DNA of 64,000 nucleotides from Microbacterium bovistercoris (GCF_003387575.1 NZ_QUAB01000033.1:84686-148685); one strand, 5' to 3'. Positions 17,101-30,305 are shown, counted from the first letter of the stretch. Numbers and translations: made by a program. Notes: generated from the letters alone by a model not told the origin.

Positions 17101-18038
17101 CAGTCCTCGCGCAGGTCCTCGAACAGCGCGGTCGAGATGTACCGCTCGCCGGTGTCGGGCGCGATCACGACGATCGTCTTGCCCGCGTTCTCGGGGCGCG
17201 CGGCCACCTTCAGCGCCTGCGCGACGGCGGCGCCGCTGGAGATGCCGACCAGCAGGCCCTCCTTGGCTGCGAGGGCGCGCGCGGTCTCCAGCGACTCGTC
17301 GAACTCGGCGGTGATGATCTCGTCGATGACGTCGCGGTCGAGCACAGGCGGGACGAAGTTGGGGCCGATGCCCTGGATCTTGGCCGGGCCGACGCGGCCC
17401 TCGGAGAGCAGGGGCGAGTCCTTGGGCTCGACCGCGATGACCTGGACGCCGGGCTTGGCAGCCTTCAGCGCCTGGCCGGTGCCGGTGACCGTGCCGCCGG
17501 TGCCGACGCCGGCGATGAACACGTCGACGTCGCCGTCGGTGTCGCGCAGGATCTCCTGTGCGGTGGTGTCGCGGTGGACCTGCGGGTTCGCCGCGTTCTC
17601 GAACTGCCGCGCCCAGACCGCGCCGGGCGTGGTCTCGATGATCTCCTGGAGCTTCTCGATCGCGCCCTTCATGCCGAGCGTCGGGTCGCTGAGCACGAGC
17701 TCCGCGCCGAACGCCTTCAGCAGCACGCGGCGCTCCTTCGACATCGAGGAGGGCATCGTCAGGATCACGCGGTAGCCGCGCGCCGCACCGACCATGGCCA
17801 GGGCGATCCCGGTGTTGCCGCTGGTGGCCTCGACGATCGTGCCGCCGGGCTTCAGCTCGCCGGAGGCCTCGGCAGCGTCGATGATCGCGATGCCGATGCG
17901 GTCCTTCACGCTGGAGGCGGGGTTGAACGACTCGAGCTTGACCAGGACGGTGGCGCCCAGGCCCTCGGTGAGCCGGTTCAGCCGCACGAGCGGAGTGTTG
18001 CCGAACGTGGAGGTGATCTCGGAATGGATACCTGACAT
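17100..18038 (-). CDS. cysK: Cysteine synthase A (O-acetylserine sulfhydrylase)
   Basis: PLP enzyme joining O-acetylserine and sulfide to make cysteine. It has 312 residues, typical length. The PLP lysine is in [15 protein letters not shown] (about Lys42), the Asn/Ser/Thr loop is [15 protein letters not shown], and the phosphate-binding run is [13 protein letters not shown]. An upstream ATG (18074) exists, but the family N-terminus [18 protein letters not shown] fits the ATG at 18038 with GAAAGG 7 nt upstream. It leads the minus-strand pair cysK-cysE and diverges from prmC. The ribosome site lies inside a small hairpin, CCTTT/AAAGG (18046-18060), which may affect initiation. Confidence 0.95.
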   Translation of the reverse strand: MSGIHSEITSTFGNTPLVRLNRLTEGLGATVLVKLESFNPASSVKDRIGIAIIDAAEASGELKPGGTIVEATSGNTGIALAMVGAARGYRVILTMPSSMSKERRVLLKAFGAELVLSDPTLGMKGAIEKLQEIIETTPGAVWARQFENAANPQVHRDTTAQEILRDTDGDVDVFIAGVGTGGTVTGTGQALKAAKPGVQVIAVEPKDSPLLSEGRVGPAKIQGIGPNFVPPVLDRDVIDEIITAEFDESLETARALAAKEGLLVGISSGAAVAQALKVAARPENAGKTIVVIAPDTGERYISTALFEDLRED

Positions 18039-18075
18039 GGTGCGACCTTTCGGATAAAGGGGCGAGAGCGGCACC

Positions 18076-18081
18076 AGCCTA
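18076..18081 (-). promoter_or_regulatory. -10 box of cysK
   Basis: TAGGCT on minus gives a start near 18069 and a leader of about 30 nt that contains the CCTTT/AAAGG hairpin overlapping the ribosome site. The -35 region is weak. Confidence 0.4.
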
Positions 18082-18120
18082 CTTCTCGGCCTCCGGACGA
18101 TGACGGAATGTGTCTGCTCG

Positions 18121-18126
18121 TAGACT
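18121..18126 (+). promoter_or_regulatory. -10 box of prmC, leaderless arrangement
   Basis: TAGACT followed by 7 nt (cggaccc) and ATG. There is no ribosome site in between, so transcription and translation probably start together. Confidence 0.55.
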
Positions 18127-18133
18127 CGGACCC

Positions 18134-18991
18134 ATGCCAGAAACCCTTTCCGCGCAGCTGCGCGCCGTCGCCCAGCAGCTCGCGGATGCGGGCGTGAACG
18201 ATCCTCAGGTCGACGCCGAGCTGCTCGCGGGCCACGTGCTTGGCCTGTCGCGCGGGGGAGTGCAGGCAGCCACCCTGCGCGGCGACGCGATCGCGGAGAC
18301 GGATGCCGAGCGGCTCACGGCGCTCGCGCAGCGCCGGGCCGGCCGGGAGCCGCTGCAGCACCTCACCGGCACCGCGCCGTTCCGCCACCTGGAGCTCGCC
18401 GTGGGACCGGGCGTGTTCGTGCCTCGTCCGGAGACGGAGCAGGTCGTGCAGTTCGCGATCGACGCGCTGATCGGCATGCCGGACCCCGAACCGATCGGGA
18501 TCGATCTCGGAACGGGCAGCGGTGCGATCGCCATGGCCATGGCCACCGAAGTGCCGCACGCCAAGATCTACGCCGTCGAGCTCTCCGACGACGCGTATCC
18601 CTGGGCGGCACGGAACACCGCGGCCGCCGCGAACCTGACGCTCGCGCACGGCGACCTCTCGACGGCGTTCGAGGAACTGCGCGGCACCGTCGCCGTCGTG
18701 ATCTCGAATCCCCCTTACGTTCCCGACGACGCGATCCCGCGCGACCCCGAGGTGCGGCTGTTCGACCCTGCGCAGGCGCTCTACGGTGGCCCGGACGGAC
18801 TCGACGTCGTGCGGGTGATCAGCAGGCGTGCCCTCGAGCTGCTGCGCCCCGGGGGCGTTCTGGTGCTCGAGCACGGCGAGCTGCAGGGCGAGGCGATCCG
18901 CGGCATCCTCGGCGCCGACGGATGGCGGGGAGCGGCGACGCACCAGGACCTCACCCGGCGCGACCGCGCGACCACGGCGCTGCGGTCGTGA
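18134..18991 (+). CDS. prmC: Release factor N5-glutamine methyltransferase
   Basis: S-adenosylmethionine-dependent enzyme that methylates the Gln of the GGQ motif in release factors. It has 285 residues. The N-terminal helical domain is followed by a Rossmann methyltransferase with motif [18 protein letters not shown] and the diagnostic catalytic motif NPPY in [12 protein letters not shown]. The ATG at 18134 was preferred to one at 18110 because the latter is upstream of the -10 box at 18121-18126. It begins the conserved series leading to the ATP synthase operon and its substrate RF1 is encoded 3.1 kb upstream. Confidence 0.93.
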   Translation: MPETLSAQLRAVAQQLADAGVNDPQVDAELLAGHVLGLSRGGVQAATLRGDAIAETDAERLTALAQRRAGREPLQHLTGTAPFRHLELAVGPGVFVPRPETEQVVQFAIDALIGMPDPEPIGIDLGTGSGAIAMAMATEVPHAKIYAVELSDDAYPWAARNTAAAANLTLAHGDLSTAFEELRGTVAVVISNPPYVPDDAIPRDPEVRLFDPAQALYGGPDGLDVVRVISRRALELLRPGGVLVLEHGELQGEAIRGILGADGWRGAATHQDLTRRDRATTALRS

Positions 18992-19060
18992 CGCGCCGCC
19001 AGCGGATCGGCACCGGTTCGACAGGTTCAGCCGCCCGCGCCCGCGTAGACTGAGGCCGCC

Positions 19061-19831
19061 ATGTCTACCGTCTTCGATTGCAGCGATGAGGCCGACCTCC
19101 TCGCCGGTATGCGCCACGCCCGTCAGGCCATCGCCAGGGGCGAGCTCGTCGTCCTTCCCACCGACACCGTGTACGGCGTCGCCGCAGATGCGTTCTCGCC
19201 TGCTGCGGTAAGCCGCCTGCTCGCCGCCAAGGGTCGCGGGCGCGACATGCCGCCGCCCGTGCTCGTCGCAGGGCAGGCGGCCCTCGCAGCACTGGTGGAG
19301 AGCATCCCCGCGCCCGTGCAGCAGCTCGTCGACGAGTTCTGGCCGGGCGGTCTGACGATCATCCTGCCTGCTCAGCCGTCCCTCGCCTGGGATCTCGGCG
19401 ACACGCTCGGCACCGTCGCCGTGCGGATGCCGGATCGCCGGATCGCCCTCGAGCTCCTCGAGGAGACCGGCCCTCTGGCCGTCTCGAGCGCCAACCTCAC
19501 CGGCAAGGACGTCGCGACCTCGGCCGCCGACGCTCAGGAGATGCTCGGCGACAGCGTGTCGGTGTATCTCGACGGCGGGCTCAGCGAGGACGGCGTCGCA
19601 TCGACGATCGTCGACTGCACCTCGCTCGCCGACCCGGCCGCCGAGGAGCCGCGCGTGCGCATCCTGCGGCAGGGTGCGATCAGCCGCGAGCAGCTCGAAG
19701 CTGTGCTCGGCGACCTGCTCGAGCCCGAGACGCCGCCGGCGGCGACGCGGCCGGAAACGGCTGCTGAGGACGCTGGGGGAGCGCAGGAGGAGGACGCCGA
19801 CGGACCTGCTGCTCCGGACGGCCCCGCGTGA
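19061..19831 (+). CDS. ywlC: L-threonylcarbamoyladenylate synthase (Sua5/YwlC/TsaC family)
   Basis: Makes threonylcarbamoyl-AMP from threonine, bicarbonate and ATP, the first step of the t6A modification at tRNA position 37. It has 256 residues. The YrdC-type core runs from about residue 10 to 205, with the nucleotide-binding LVVLPTDTVYGVAADA, the KRGR-equivalent LLAAKGRGRDMPP and PLAVSSANLTGKD. The last 40 or so residues are a low-complexity Glu/Ala/Pro tail and not a Sua5 C-terminal domain. A TAGACT box sits 9 nt before the ATG. The stop overlaps the next gene by 4 nt. Confidence 0.92.
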   Translation: MSTVFDCSDEADLLAGMRHARQAIARGELVVLPTDTVYGVAADAFSPAAVSRLLAAKGRGRDMPPPVLVAGQAALAALVESIPAPVQQLVDEFWPGGLTIILPAQPSLAWDLGDTLGTVAVRMPDRRIALELLEETGPLAVSSANLTGKDVATSAADAQEMLGDSVSVYLDGGLSEDGVASTIVDCTSLADPAAEEPRVRILRQGAISREQLEAVLGDLLEPETPPAATRPETAAEDAGGAQEEDADGPAAPDGPA

Positions 19832-20973
19832 AGCAGTACCTCTTCACGGTCATCCTGACCGCGGCGGTCACCTTCGCGCTCTCCTGGGCGGTGTGGAAGC
19901 TGAGCCTGAAGTACAAGCTCTATCCCGGCATCCGCGACCGGGACGTGCACACCACACCGACGCCGCGTCTCGGCGGAGTCGCGATCTTCTTCGGCATCGT
20001 GACGGCCATCGCCGCCTCGGCGGCCAACCCGTTCTTCGACATCATGTGGGTGCCGCCGAGCACCATGTGGTCGGTGCTCGGCGCGACGGCGCTGATCGCG
20101 CTGGTCGGTGTGCTCGACGACCTGTGGGACCTGGACTGGTTCATCAAGCTGGGCGTGCAGTTCCTCGCCGCCGGCATCATCACCGTCGGCGGCGGACTGC
20201 AGATCCTCTCGCTCCCGTTCGACGAGATGATCCTCGTCTCCAGCTGGGTCAGCATCGGGGTCACGATGTTCGCGCTGGTCGTGGTGATGAACGCGGTGAA
20301 CTTCATCGACGGCCTGGACGGCCTGGTCGCGGGCGTCTGCCTGATCGCGAACGGCGTCTTCTTCATCTACGCTTACACCCTCACCCGCGACTCCGGCGCG
20401 TCCAGCTACTTCAACCTCGCGACCTTCCTGGCCGCCGTGCTGATCGGCGCCTGCCTGGGCTTCCTGCCGCTGAACTGGAGCCCGGCCAAACTGTTCATGG
20501 GCGATTCCGGTGCGCTGGTGATCGGACTGCTGATGGCCACCTCGGCGGTCGCCCTCACCGGGCAGATGCCCTCGAACGCCTTCGACCCCGAGCAGTTCGG
20601 CCGCTCCCAGCTGCTCGGTGCGTTCATCCCGATCCTGCTGCCCGTGGTGATCGTCATGCTGCCGCTGCTGGACTTCGGTCTCGCCGTCTTCCGCCGCATG
20701 CGCGCAGGCAAGTCGCCGTTCTCGCCGGATCGCCTGCACCTGCACCACCGGATGCTCGACCTCGGCCACCGCGACCGTGATGCCGTGCTGATCTTCTACG
20801 CATGGACCGCGGTGATCTCGATCGCGGTGCTGCTGATGTACATCGCCACGCGTGAGGACTGGCCGGGCGGCTACCTCGTCGGCGTCGCCTTCGGCGTGAT
20901 CGGCATCATCGCCTGCCTCGCGGTCACGCTCAATCCGTCCCGACCGAAGCCCCGAACACCGGAGAAGTCATGA
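19828..20973 (+). CDS. Undecaprenyl-phosphate GlcNAc-1-phosphate transferase (MraY/WecA family)
   Basis: Polytopic membrane enzyme, 381 residues, that moves a sugar-1-phosphate, probably GlcNAc-1-P, onto polyprenyl phosphate to start teichoic-acid or polysaccharide synthesis. Family motifs are present: VGVLDDLWDLDW (Asp-Asp pair), MNAVNFIDGLDGLVAG, LFMGDSGALVIG and the C-terminal HLHHRMLDLGH, which favours WecA/TagO over MraY. About ten hydrophobic segments are visible. The GTG start overlaps ywlC and its own stop overlaps the AtpI-like gene by 4 nt, tying it to the atp operon as in many actinobacteria. The sugar is inferred from the family. Confidence 0.9.
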   Translation: MKQYLFTVILTAAVTFALSWAVWKLSLKYKLYPGIRDRDVHTTPTPRLGGVAIFFGIVTAIAASAANPFFDIMWVPPSTMWSVLGATALIALVGVLDDLWDLDWFIKLGVQFLAAGIITVGGGLQILSLPFDEMILVSSWVSIGVTMFALVVVMNAVNFIDGLDGLVAGVCLIANGVFFIYAYTLTRDSGASSYFNLATFLAAVLIGACLGFLPLNWSPAKLFMGDSGALVIGLLMATSAVALTGQMPSNAFDPEQFGRSQLLGAFIPILLPVVIVMLPLLDFGLAVFRRMRAGKSPFSPDRLHLHHRMLDLGHRDRDAVLIFYAWTAVISIAVLLMYIATREDWPGGYLVGVAFGVIGIIACLAVTLNPSRPKPRTPEKS

Positions 20974-21440
20974 ACACCCCTGCCAGGCCGACCAGCACCC
21001 CGCTGCTGCGCCGAACCCTGATCCTCAGCGCCATCGCGACCGGCGTCCTCGCCGTCGCCGGGGCCCTCATCGGCTGGGCGGTGGCCGGGCAGTCGGGCCT
21101 GATCAGCGCGCTCGTGGGCGTGCTGCTGGCGGCGGTGTTCCTCGCCATCACGGCGATCAGCATCCTGATCGCGAATCACTGGTACGGCGACGACCTCTAC
21201 GTCCCGATCTTCTTCGGCGCCGTGCTCGGCGGCTGGCTGCTGAAGTTCGTGATCTTCCTGGTCGTGCTCGCCACGCTGCGCGGAGCGCCGTGGGTCCAGC
21301 CCCAGGTGTTCTTCTTCGCGATCCTGGCGGGCATCGTCGTGACGCTCATCATCGACGTCGTGGTGATGCTGCGCACGAGGATGCCGAACGTCAGCGATGT
21401 CGAGCTCCCGGAATCCACCGAGGACCCCGCGGATTCGTGA
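20970..21440 (+). CDS. AtpI-like four-helix membrane protein
   Basis: A 156-residue protein with four hydrophobic segments (ILSAIATGVLAVAGALIGWA; ISALVGVLLAAVFLAITAIS; VPIFFGAVLGGWLLKFVIFL; VFFFAILAGIVVTLIIDVVV) and an acidic C-terminus. Position immediately ahead of atpB matches the small membrane protein AtpI/ATP synthase protein I, which helps assemble the c-ring or carry Mg2+ in other bacteria, but sequence likeness to AtpI is weak, so the name rests mainly on context. ATGA overlap with the transferase gene implies coupling. atpB follows after 145 nt. Confidence 0.65.
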   Translation: MNTPARPTSTPLLRRTLILSAIATGVLAVAGALIGWAVAGQSGLISALVGVLLAAVFLAITAISILIANHWYGDDLYVPIFFGAVLGGWLLKFVIFLVVLATLRGAPWVQPQVFFFAILAGIVVTLIIDVVVMLRTRMPNVSDVELPESTEDPADS

Positions 21441-21585
21441 GCAGGCGCACAAGTTTGCTAGGCTGTAGAAGTCCCCGCTGAGAGATTGCTGAACCGGCTT
21501 GTGCCTCGGCGTGATCGCGGGTGACGATCATCCGTCCCCCTTCGCACCGATTCCGATCGGCGCAGACGAAGCTGGAGCCGCAACG

Positions 21586-22392
21586 TTGACTCAAGCCGTG
21601 ACTCTCATCGCAGCAGCCGCTGAGGATCCGACGTTCCATCCGCCGTCGATCTGGGAGTTCTTCCCGCCGGTTCTGCTGTTCGAAGGCACGCCGTTCGCGA
21701 TCACGCGGATCAACCTCGCACAGATCCTCGCCACTGTCGTCCTGGTCGTGCTGTTCCTCATCGGAACCCGTCGCCTGAAGATGGTCCCCGGCCGCTTCCA
21801 GAGCATCATCGAGATGGGCTTCGGTTTCGTGCGCAACAACATCGCGCACGACCTGCTCGGCCGCAAGGACGGGGATCGCTTCCTCCCGATCCTGATGACG
21901 ATGTTCTTCATGATCCTGTTCATGAACATCACGGGAATCATCCCCGGGATCAACATCGCGGGAACCTCCGTGATCGCCGTGCCGCTGCTGCTGGCGCTGG
22001 TGTCCTACGTGACGTTCATCTACGCAGGTGTGAAGAAGAGCCCCAAGGGCTTCGTCAAGGCCTCGCTGTTCCCGTCGGGCATCCCGATCGCCCTGCAGTG
22101 GTTCGTCGCCATCCTCGAGTTCATCTCGACGTTCATCATCCGGCCCGTCACGCTGACGCTGCGACTGCTGATGAACATGATGGTCGGCCACCTCATGCTG
22201 GTGCTGCTGTTCTCGGCGACCCAGTTCTTCATCTTCGGACTCGGCGGCTTCTGGTCGGCACTCGGTGTCGCAACCGGCGCCTTCGGGCTCGCCTTCACCC
22301 TGTTCGAGATCCTGGTGGCTGTCCTCCAGGCCTACATCTTCGCCGTCCTGACCGCGGTCTACATCCAGCTCGCGGTCGCTGAAGAGCACTAA
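21586..22392 (+). CDS. atpB: ATP synthase Fo subunit a
   Basis: Proton-channel stator subunit, 268 residues from the TTG at 21586. The reading frame is open back to 21499, but GGAG at 21574-21577 with 8-nt spacing supports TTG 21586; a GTG at 21598 lacks a ribosome site. The essential arginine facing the c-ring is in PVTLTLRLLMNMMVGH (about Arg193). Five to six hydrophobic segments are seen, ending FAVLTAVYIQLAVAEEH. It is first of eight atp genes. The 145-nt upstream leader may hold a promoter, since TAGGCT occurs at 21459, but no good -35 is present. Confidence 0.94.
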   Translation: MTQAVTLIAAAAEDPTFHPPSIWEFFPPVLLFEGTPFAITRINLAQILATVVLVVLFLIGTRRLKMVPGRFQSIIEMGFGFVRNNIAHDLLGRKDGDRFLPILMTMFFMILFMNITGIIPGINIAGTSVIAVPLLLALVSYVTFIYAGVKKSPKGFVKASLFPSGIPIALQWFVAILEFISTFIIRPVTLTLRLLMNMMVGHLMLVLLFSATQFFIFGLGGFWSALGVATGAFGLAFTLFEILVAVLQAYIFAVLTAVYIQLAVAEEH

Positions 22393-22674
<282 letters not shown>

Positions 22675-22702
22675 TCCGACACCTCACACGTAAGGAGACA
22701 GG

Positions 22703-23251
22703 ATGCTGAGCACTCTTGTCACTGCGGCGGAGGAAGCAACTCCCAGTCCGCTGCTGCCGGCGACCTACGACATCTTCTGGTCGGCGATCTGCTTCGTCAT
22801 CATCCTCGTGGTGTTCTGGAAGGTCGCCATCCCGAAGCTGACGAAGATGCTCGACGAGCGCTCCGAAGCGATCGAGGGCAACATCGCCAAGGCTGACGAG
22901 GCGCAGAAGCAGGCCGAGGCAGCGCTGGAGGAGTACACCCGCCAGCTCGCCGAGGCCCGCACTGAGGCCGGGACGATCCGCGACGCCGCCCGCGAGGACG
23001 GCAAGAAGATCGTCGCCGAGGCCAAGGAGACCGCATCCGCTGAAGCCGCTCGCATCACCGCCGCGGCGCACTCCCAGATCGAGGCCGAGCGCCAGAGCGC
23101 GTTCGTCTCCCTCCGTAGCGAGGTCGGCACTCTCGCGATCGACCTCGCCGGTGGCGTGGTCGGCGAGTCGCTGTCCGACGACAAGCGCGCTGCGGCAGTG
23201 GTCGACCGCTTCCTGGCCGACCTCGAGGCCTCTGAGACGGCGGCCAAGTAA
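22703..23251 (+). CDS. atpF: ATP synthase Fo subunit b
   Basis: Peripheral-stalk subunit, 182 residues. One N-terminal membrane helix (IFWSAICFVIILVVFWKVAI) is followed by a long charged helical region rich in Glu, Ala and Lys (NIAKADEAQKQAEAALEEYT) that dimerises along the stalk and meets subunit delta. AAGGAGA lies 7 nt before the ATG. The TAA stop shares its last base with the atpH ATG (TAATG), giving translational coupling. Only one b gene is seen, with no b-prime. Confidence 0.94.
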   Translation: MLSTLVTAAEEATPSPLLPATYDIFWSAICFVIILVVFWKVAIPKLTKMLDERSEAIEGNIAKADEAQKQAEAALEEYTRQLAEARTEAGTIRDAAREDGKKIVAEAKETASAEAARITAAAHSQIEAERQSAFVSLRSEVGTLAIDLAGGVVGESLSDDKRAAAVVDRFLADLEASETAAK

Positions 23252-24039
23252 TGGGCAGCGCGACCACTCAGGCGCTCGAGACCACCGCGAATGCTCTGGC
23301 CGGCGCGACCGGGATCACCGTGGACGTCGCCGGCGAGCTCTTCGCCGTCGCACGTCTGATCAGTGATTCCGTTCAGCTGAGCGGCGCGCTCGCCGACCCG
23401 TCGGTTCCGGCCGAGGCCCGCGCGAAGGTCGCGGCGGACGTCTTCGCTCAGGCTTCCGAGCCCACGCGCGAGGTGCTCCGCGTTGCGGTCTCGCAGCGCT
23501 GGTCCTCGGCCTCCGACCTGGTGGACGGCATCGAGGAGCTGGCGGTCCGTGCCGCCGCGATCGGCGAGCCGAACGCGGACCTGTCCGGCGAACTGTTCGC
23601 GGTGACGCGAGTCATCGCCGACAACCCGGAGCTCGAACTGGCGCTCGGCAGCCGCCTGGGCGACAGCAGCGCCAAGGCCGGCCTGGTCGAGCGCGTGCTC
23701 GGCGGCAGCACCAGCCAGGCGACCGAGCTGATCGTCTCGTCGCTGGTGCGCCAGCCGCGGGAGCGCCGCGTGCGCCAGCTGCTGAGCCGCGCCATGAGCA
23801 TCGTCGCCGCACAGCGCGGCGCGGTGGTGGCCACGGTGCAGACCGCGACACCGCTCTCGGCCGAGCAGCACACGCGCCTCACCGAGGCGCTGACCCGGCG
23901 GTACGGCTCCAACGTGTCGCTGAACGTTGTCGTCGACCCCACTGTGGTGGGGGGCCTGCGCGTGCAGGTCGCCGACGACGTGATCGACGGCAGCATCTCC
24001 GCGCGGCTCGCCGACCTCCGACAGAAGCTCGCGGGCTGA
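23251..24039 (+). CDS. atpH: ATP synthase F1 subunit delta
   Basis: Links the b stalk to the top of F1. It has 262 residues, longer than the roughly 177 of E. coli. The C-terminal end is the recognisable part: [20 protein letters not shown] and [20 protein letters not shown], matching the delta/OSCP signature. The extra N-terminal length (about 80 residues) is helical and typical of related actinobacteria, and is not the b-delta fusion seen in mycobacteria. It starts inside the atpF stop. Confidence 0.93.
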   Translation: MGSATTQALETTANALAGATGITVDVAGELFAVARLISDSVQLSGALADPSVPAEARAKVAADVFAQASEPTREVLRVAVSQRWSSASDLVDGIEELAVRAAAIGEPNADLSGELFAVTRVIADNPELELALGSRLGDSSAKAGLVERVLGGSTSQATELIVSSLVRQPRERRVRQLLSRAMSIVAAQRGAVVATVQTATPLSAEQHTRLTEALTRRYGSNVSLNVVVDPTVVGGLRVQVADDVIDGSISARLADLRQKLAG

Positions 24040-24089
24040 CTCAAGACTTTGCGCGGGCTGACCGCGCCACCAGATACAAAGGGAAGACA

Positions 24090-25730
<1,641 letters not shown>

Positions 25731-25750
25731 CGCGCGGGAGATAGGCACTC

Positions 25751-28124
<2,374 letters not shown>

Positions 28125-28126
28125 TC

Positions 28127-28387
28127 ATGGCTCTGAAGGTCAATCTCGTCTCCGCCGAGGCGGAGATCTGGTCGGGCGAGGCCAGTCTCGTCGTCGCCAA
28201 GACCGTCGAGGGCGAGATGGGCATCATGGCCGGGCACGAGCCGGTCCTCGCGATCCTCGCCAAGGGCGAGGTGCGCATCACCGGGCTCGACGGCACGAAG
28301 GTGCTCGCCAACGCGCAGGACGGGTTCCTGTCGATGGAGAGCGACGAGGTCACGATCGTGGCCGGACACGCCGCGCTGATCGCCTGA
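28127..28387 (+). CDS. atpC: ATP synthase F1 subunit epsilon, short form
   Basis: An 86-residue epsilon subunit. It contains the N-terminal beta-sandwich (LKVNLVSAEAEIWSGEASLV, GEMGIMAGHEPVLAIL) and stops right after the last strand, DEVTIVAGHAALIA. The two C-terminal helices that in E. coli and Bacillus extend into F1 and inhibit ATP hydrolysis are absent, and the strong hairpin follows directly, so this is not a frameshift: no helical continuation is visible in the other frames. An upstream ATG at 28094 is inside atpD and is rejected. It ends the atp operon. Confidence 0.93.
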   Translation: MALKVNLVSAEAEIWSGEASLVVAKTVEGEMGIMAGHEPVLAILAKGEVRITGLDGTKVLANAQDGFLSMESDEVTIVAGHAALIA

Positions 28388-28398
28388 CATCCGTATCC

Positions 28399-28443
28399 AC
28401 GACTCCGCCCCGGTTCCCGCTCAGGGTTCCGGGGCGGAGTCGT
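28399..28443 (+). terminator. Terminator of the atp operon
   Basis: ACGACTCCGCCCCGG (28399-28413) pairs perfectly over 15 bp with CCGGGGCGGAGTCGT (28429-28443); CCC and GGG in the 15-nt loop can pair further. No T-run follows, as is common for actinobacterial terminators. Confidence 0.8.
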
Positions 28444-28462
28444 CTGCGCCCGAGGAGAACGC

Positions 28463-29200
28463 ATGAGGATCCTGCTGCCACCGTCCGAGACGAAGCGGCC
28501 CGGCGGTTCGGGCGCAGCGCTGGACCTCGGCGCCCTGGCCCTGCCGTCGCTCCGGCCGTCCCGTGAGGCGACCGTCGATGCGCTCGTCGAGCTCGCTGCG
28601 GATGCCCAGGCCGCGCAGCGAGTGCTCAAGCTCAGCGACCGGCAGGCCGGTGACGTCGAGCACAACCGTGTGCTGCGCACGGCCGCGACCATGCCGGCGA
28701 TCGACCGGTACACCGGCGTGCTCTACGACGCACTGGATGCCGGGTCGCTCGACGCGCGTTCGCGGCGCTGGCTGGGCACGCATGTGCTGGTGCACTCCGC
28801 GCCGTTCGGTCCGGTCGGCGCGCTGGACCCGATCCCGTCCTACCGGCTCGCCGCGGGCACCGCGCTGCCCGGCATCCCGCCGATGCGGCGGCACTGGGCA
28901 GCTGCGACGAGCGAGGCGCTGGGGGAGGAGCGCTTCGTGCTCGACCTGCGCAGCGAGGCCTATGTGGCGCTCGGCCCCGTGCCGGACTCCGTGAAGTCGG
29001 AGTACGTGCGCGTCGTCACCCCGGCCGGTCGCGCACTGAATCACTTCAACAAGAAGTCCAAGGGCGAACTCGTTCGTCTGCTCGCGCTGTCGCGTCCGCG
29101 CATCGGCAACAGCTCTGCACTGCTGCGGTGGGCCGATGGGAACGGAATCGTGTTCCGGCGCACAGAGCCAGGGATCCTGGAACTCGTCGTCGACGAATGA
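28463..29200 (+). CDS. yaaA: YaaA/DUF328 family peroxide-stress protein
   Basis: A 245-residue cytoplasmic protein of the YaaA family, whose E. coli member limits free iron during peroxide stress and binds DNA. The family start LLPPSETKRPGG and the conserved YTGVLYDALDAG, SAPFGPVGALDPIPSYRL and late NHFNKKSKGELVRLL are present. GAGGAG lies 6 nt before the ATG. It is just after the atp terminator, so it should have its own promoter, which I could not locate with confidence. The peroxide role is by family only. Confidence 0.85.
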   Translation: MRILLPPSETKRPGGSGAALDLGALALPSLRPSREATVDALVELAADAQAAQRVLKLSDRQAGDVEHNRVLRTAATMPAIDRYTGVLYDALDAGSLDARSRRWLGTHVLVHSAPFGPVGALDPIPSYRLAAGTALPGIPPMRRHWAAATSEALGEERFVLDLRSEAYVALGPVPDSVKSEYVRVVTPAGRALNHFNKKSKGELVRLLALSRPRIGNSSALLRWADGNGIVFRRTEPGILELVVDE

Positions 29201-29228
29201 CGGTCGTCGTGACCCGCCGTCATGGTCA

Positions 29229-29258
29229 TTGCCGGGGCGCGCGACGCGCCGATAGCAT
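29229..29258 (+). promoter_or_regulatory. Candidate promoter of the DUF5684-like gene
   Basis: TTGCCG (29229-29234) and TAGCAT (29253-29258) are 18 bp apart. The predicted leader contains a 7-bp stem GCGAAGC/GCTTCGC (29266-29283) before the AAGGAG ribosome site at 29311. Confidence 0.4.
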
Positions 29259-29327
29259 GACCTGTGCGAAGCGGGCGCTTCGCGGCGGGTGACATTCGCC
29301 CCAGACGACCAAGGAGATTCGATCCTC

Positions 29328-30236
29328 ATGGGCTACGACGATTACGGGGTGGTGGACGCAGCGGCAACGCTCGTCTCCACGCTGATCGGCCTCATCTTCG
29401 CCTTCGGCGGCTACATCCTCTACTCGCTCTTCTACATGAAGATCTTCGAGAAGGCCGGCGTGCAGGGCAAGTGGCGGGCGTGGGTGCCGGTCTACAACTA
29501 CATGATCTTCCTCAAGCTCGGCGACCTCAGCCCGTGGCTGGTGCTGTACCTGGTCGGTGCGGGCATCCTCGGGGCGATCATTCCGATCCTGGGCTGGTTC
29601 ATCATCCTGCCGCTGGTCGCTCTGGCCGCACGCGTCCTCGGACTGCTGGCCGCGTGGCGCGTCGGCCTGAAGACGCAGAAGGAAGCCGTCTGGGTCATCC
29701 TGTACTTCTTCCTCGACCTCGTCTGGCTCGGCATCGTGGCGTTCGACAAGTCGCGCTGGAACGCGTCGATCGCGCCCGCAGGCTGGGCGTCGAACGGCTT
29801 CCTCGCGGACCGTACGGTGTGGGAAGGCGTGCCCGTGCAGGTCGCTGCGGCGCCGCAGGCGCCCGCCTACGGTGCGCCGCAGGGCTACGCCCCGCCGGCC
29901 CCGGGTGCTCCGGCGCCCGGTGCTCCGGTGCCGCCGCAGGGCTACGCGCCCCCGGCCGCGCCTGCCGCGGGTGCTCCCGTCCCGCCCGCGTTCAGCACGC
30001 CGGACGTTCCCGCAGCGCCGACGACGCCTCCCGCGCCGCCGACGACGCCTCCTGCGCCGCCGGCACCCCCGGTTCCGCCGGTTCCGCCGGTTCCGCCGAC
30101 GGATGCGGCACCGGAGCCCGCTCCGCAGTCCGACGCTCCCTCGATCGACTTCGGCGCTCCGGCCGCCGAGCCGCAGGCGGATGCTCCGGACGCGCCTGCT
30201 GCTCCGGAGGGCGACGACAACCGGCCGCCGGCCTGA
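29328..30236 (+). CDS. DUF5684-like membrane protein with proline-rich tail
   Basis: A 302-residue protein of unknown function. Residues 1 to about 145 hold four hydrophobic segments, with the recognisable signature KIFEKAGVQGKWRAWVPVYN and the pair of helices around LGAIIPILGWFIILPLVALA. From about residue 165 to the end it is low-complexity: Pro/Ala repeats such as AAPTTPPAPPTTPPAPPAPP and PVPPVPPVPP, ending in an acidic stretch. The ATG at 29328 has AAGGAG 11 nt upstream; a GTG at 29289 would add a non-conserved lead. A 20-bp hairpin follows immediately, so it is a single-gene transcript. Confidence 0.7.
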   Translation: MGYDDYGVVDAAATLVSTLIGLIFAFGGYILYSLFYMKIFEKAGVQGKWRAWVPVYNYMIFLKLGDLSPWLVLYLVGAGILGAIIPILGWFIILPLVALAARVLGLLAAWRVGLKTQKEAVWVILYFFLDLVWLGIVAFDKSRWNASIAPAGWASNGFLADRTVWEGVPVQVAAAPQAPAYGAPQGYAPPAPGAPAPGAPVPPQGYAPPAAPAAGAPVPPAFSTPDVPAAPTTPPAPPTTPPAPPAPPVPPVPPVPPTDAAPEPAPQSDAPSIDFGAPAAEPQADAPDAPAAPEGDDNRPPA

Positions 30237-30239
30237 GCC

Positions 30240-30285
30240 CACGACGAGGGGCTCCCGTTCCTCGGAACGGGAGCCCCTCGTCGTG
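30240..30285 (+). terminator. Strong terminator hairpin
   Basis: A perfect 20-bp stem with a 6-nt loop (30240-30259 against 30266-30285, arms starting CACGACGAGGGG). It begins 3 nt after the stop of the DUF5684-like gene and insulates the aldo/keto reductase gene downstream. Confidence 0.85.
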
Positions 30286-30305
30286 TCCGGGGGCGACCGC
30301 ACCGA

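Noticed and set aside
19013-19022. GGTTCGACAGG, resembling a tRNA T-arm
   Set aside because: No matching acceptor, D-arm or anticodon stem can be drawn around it.
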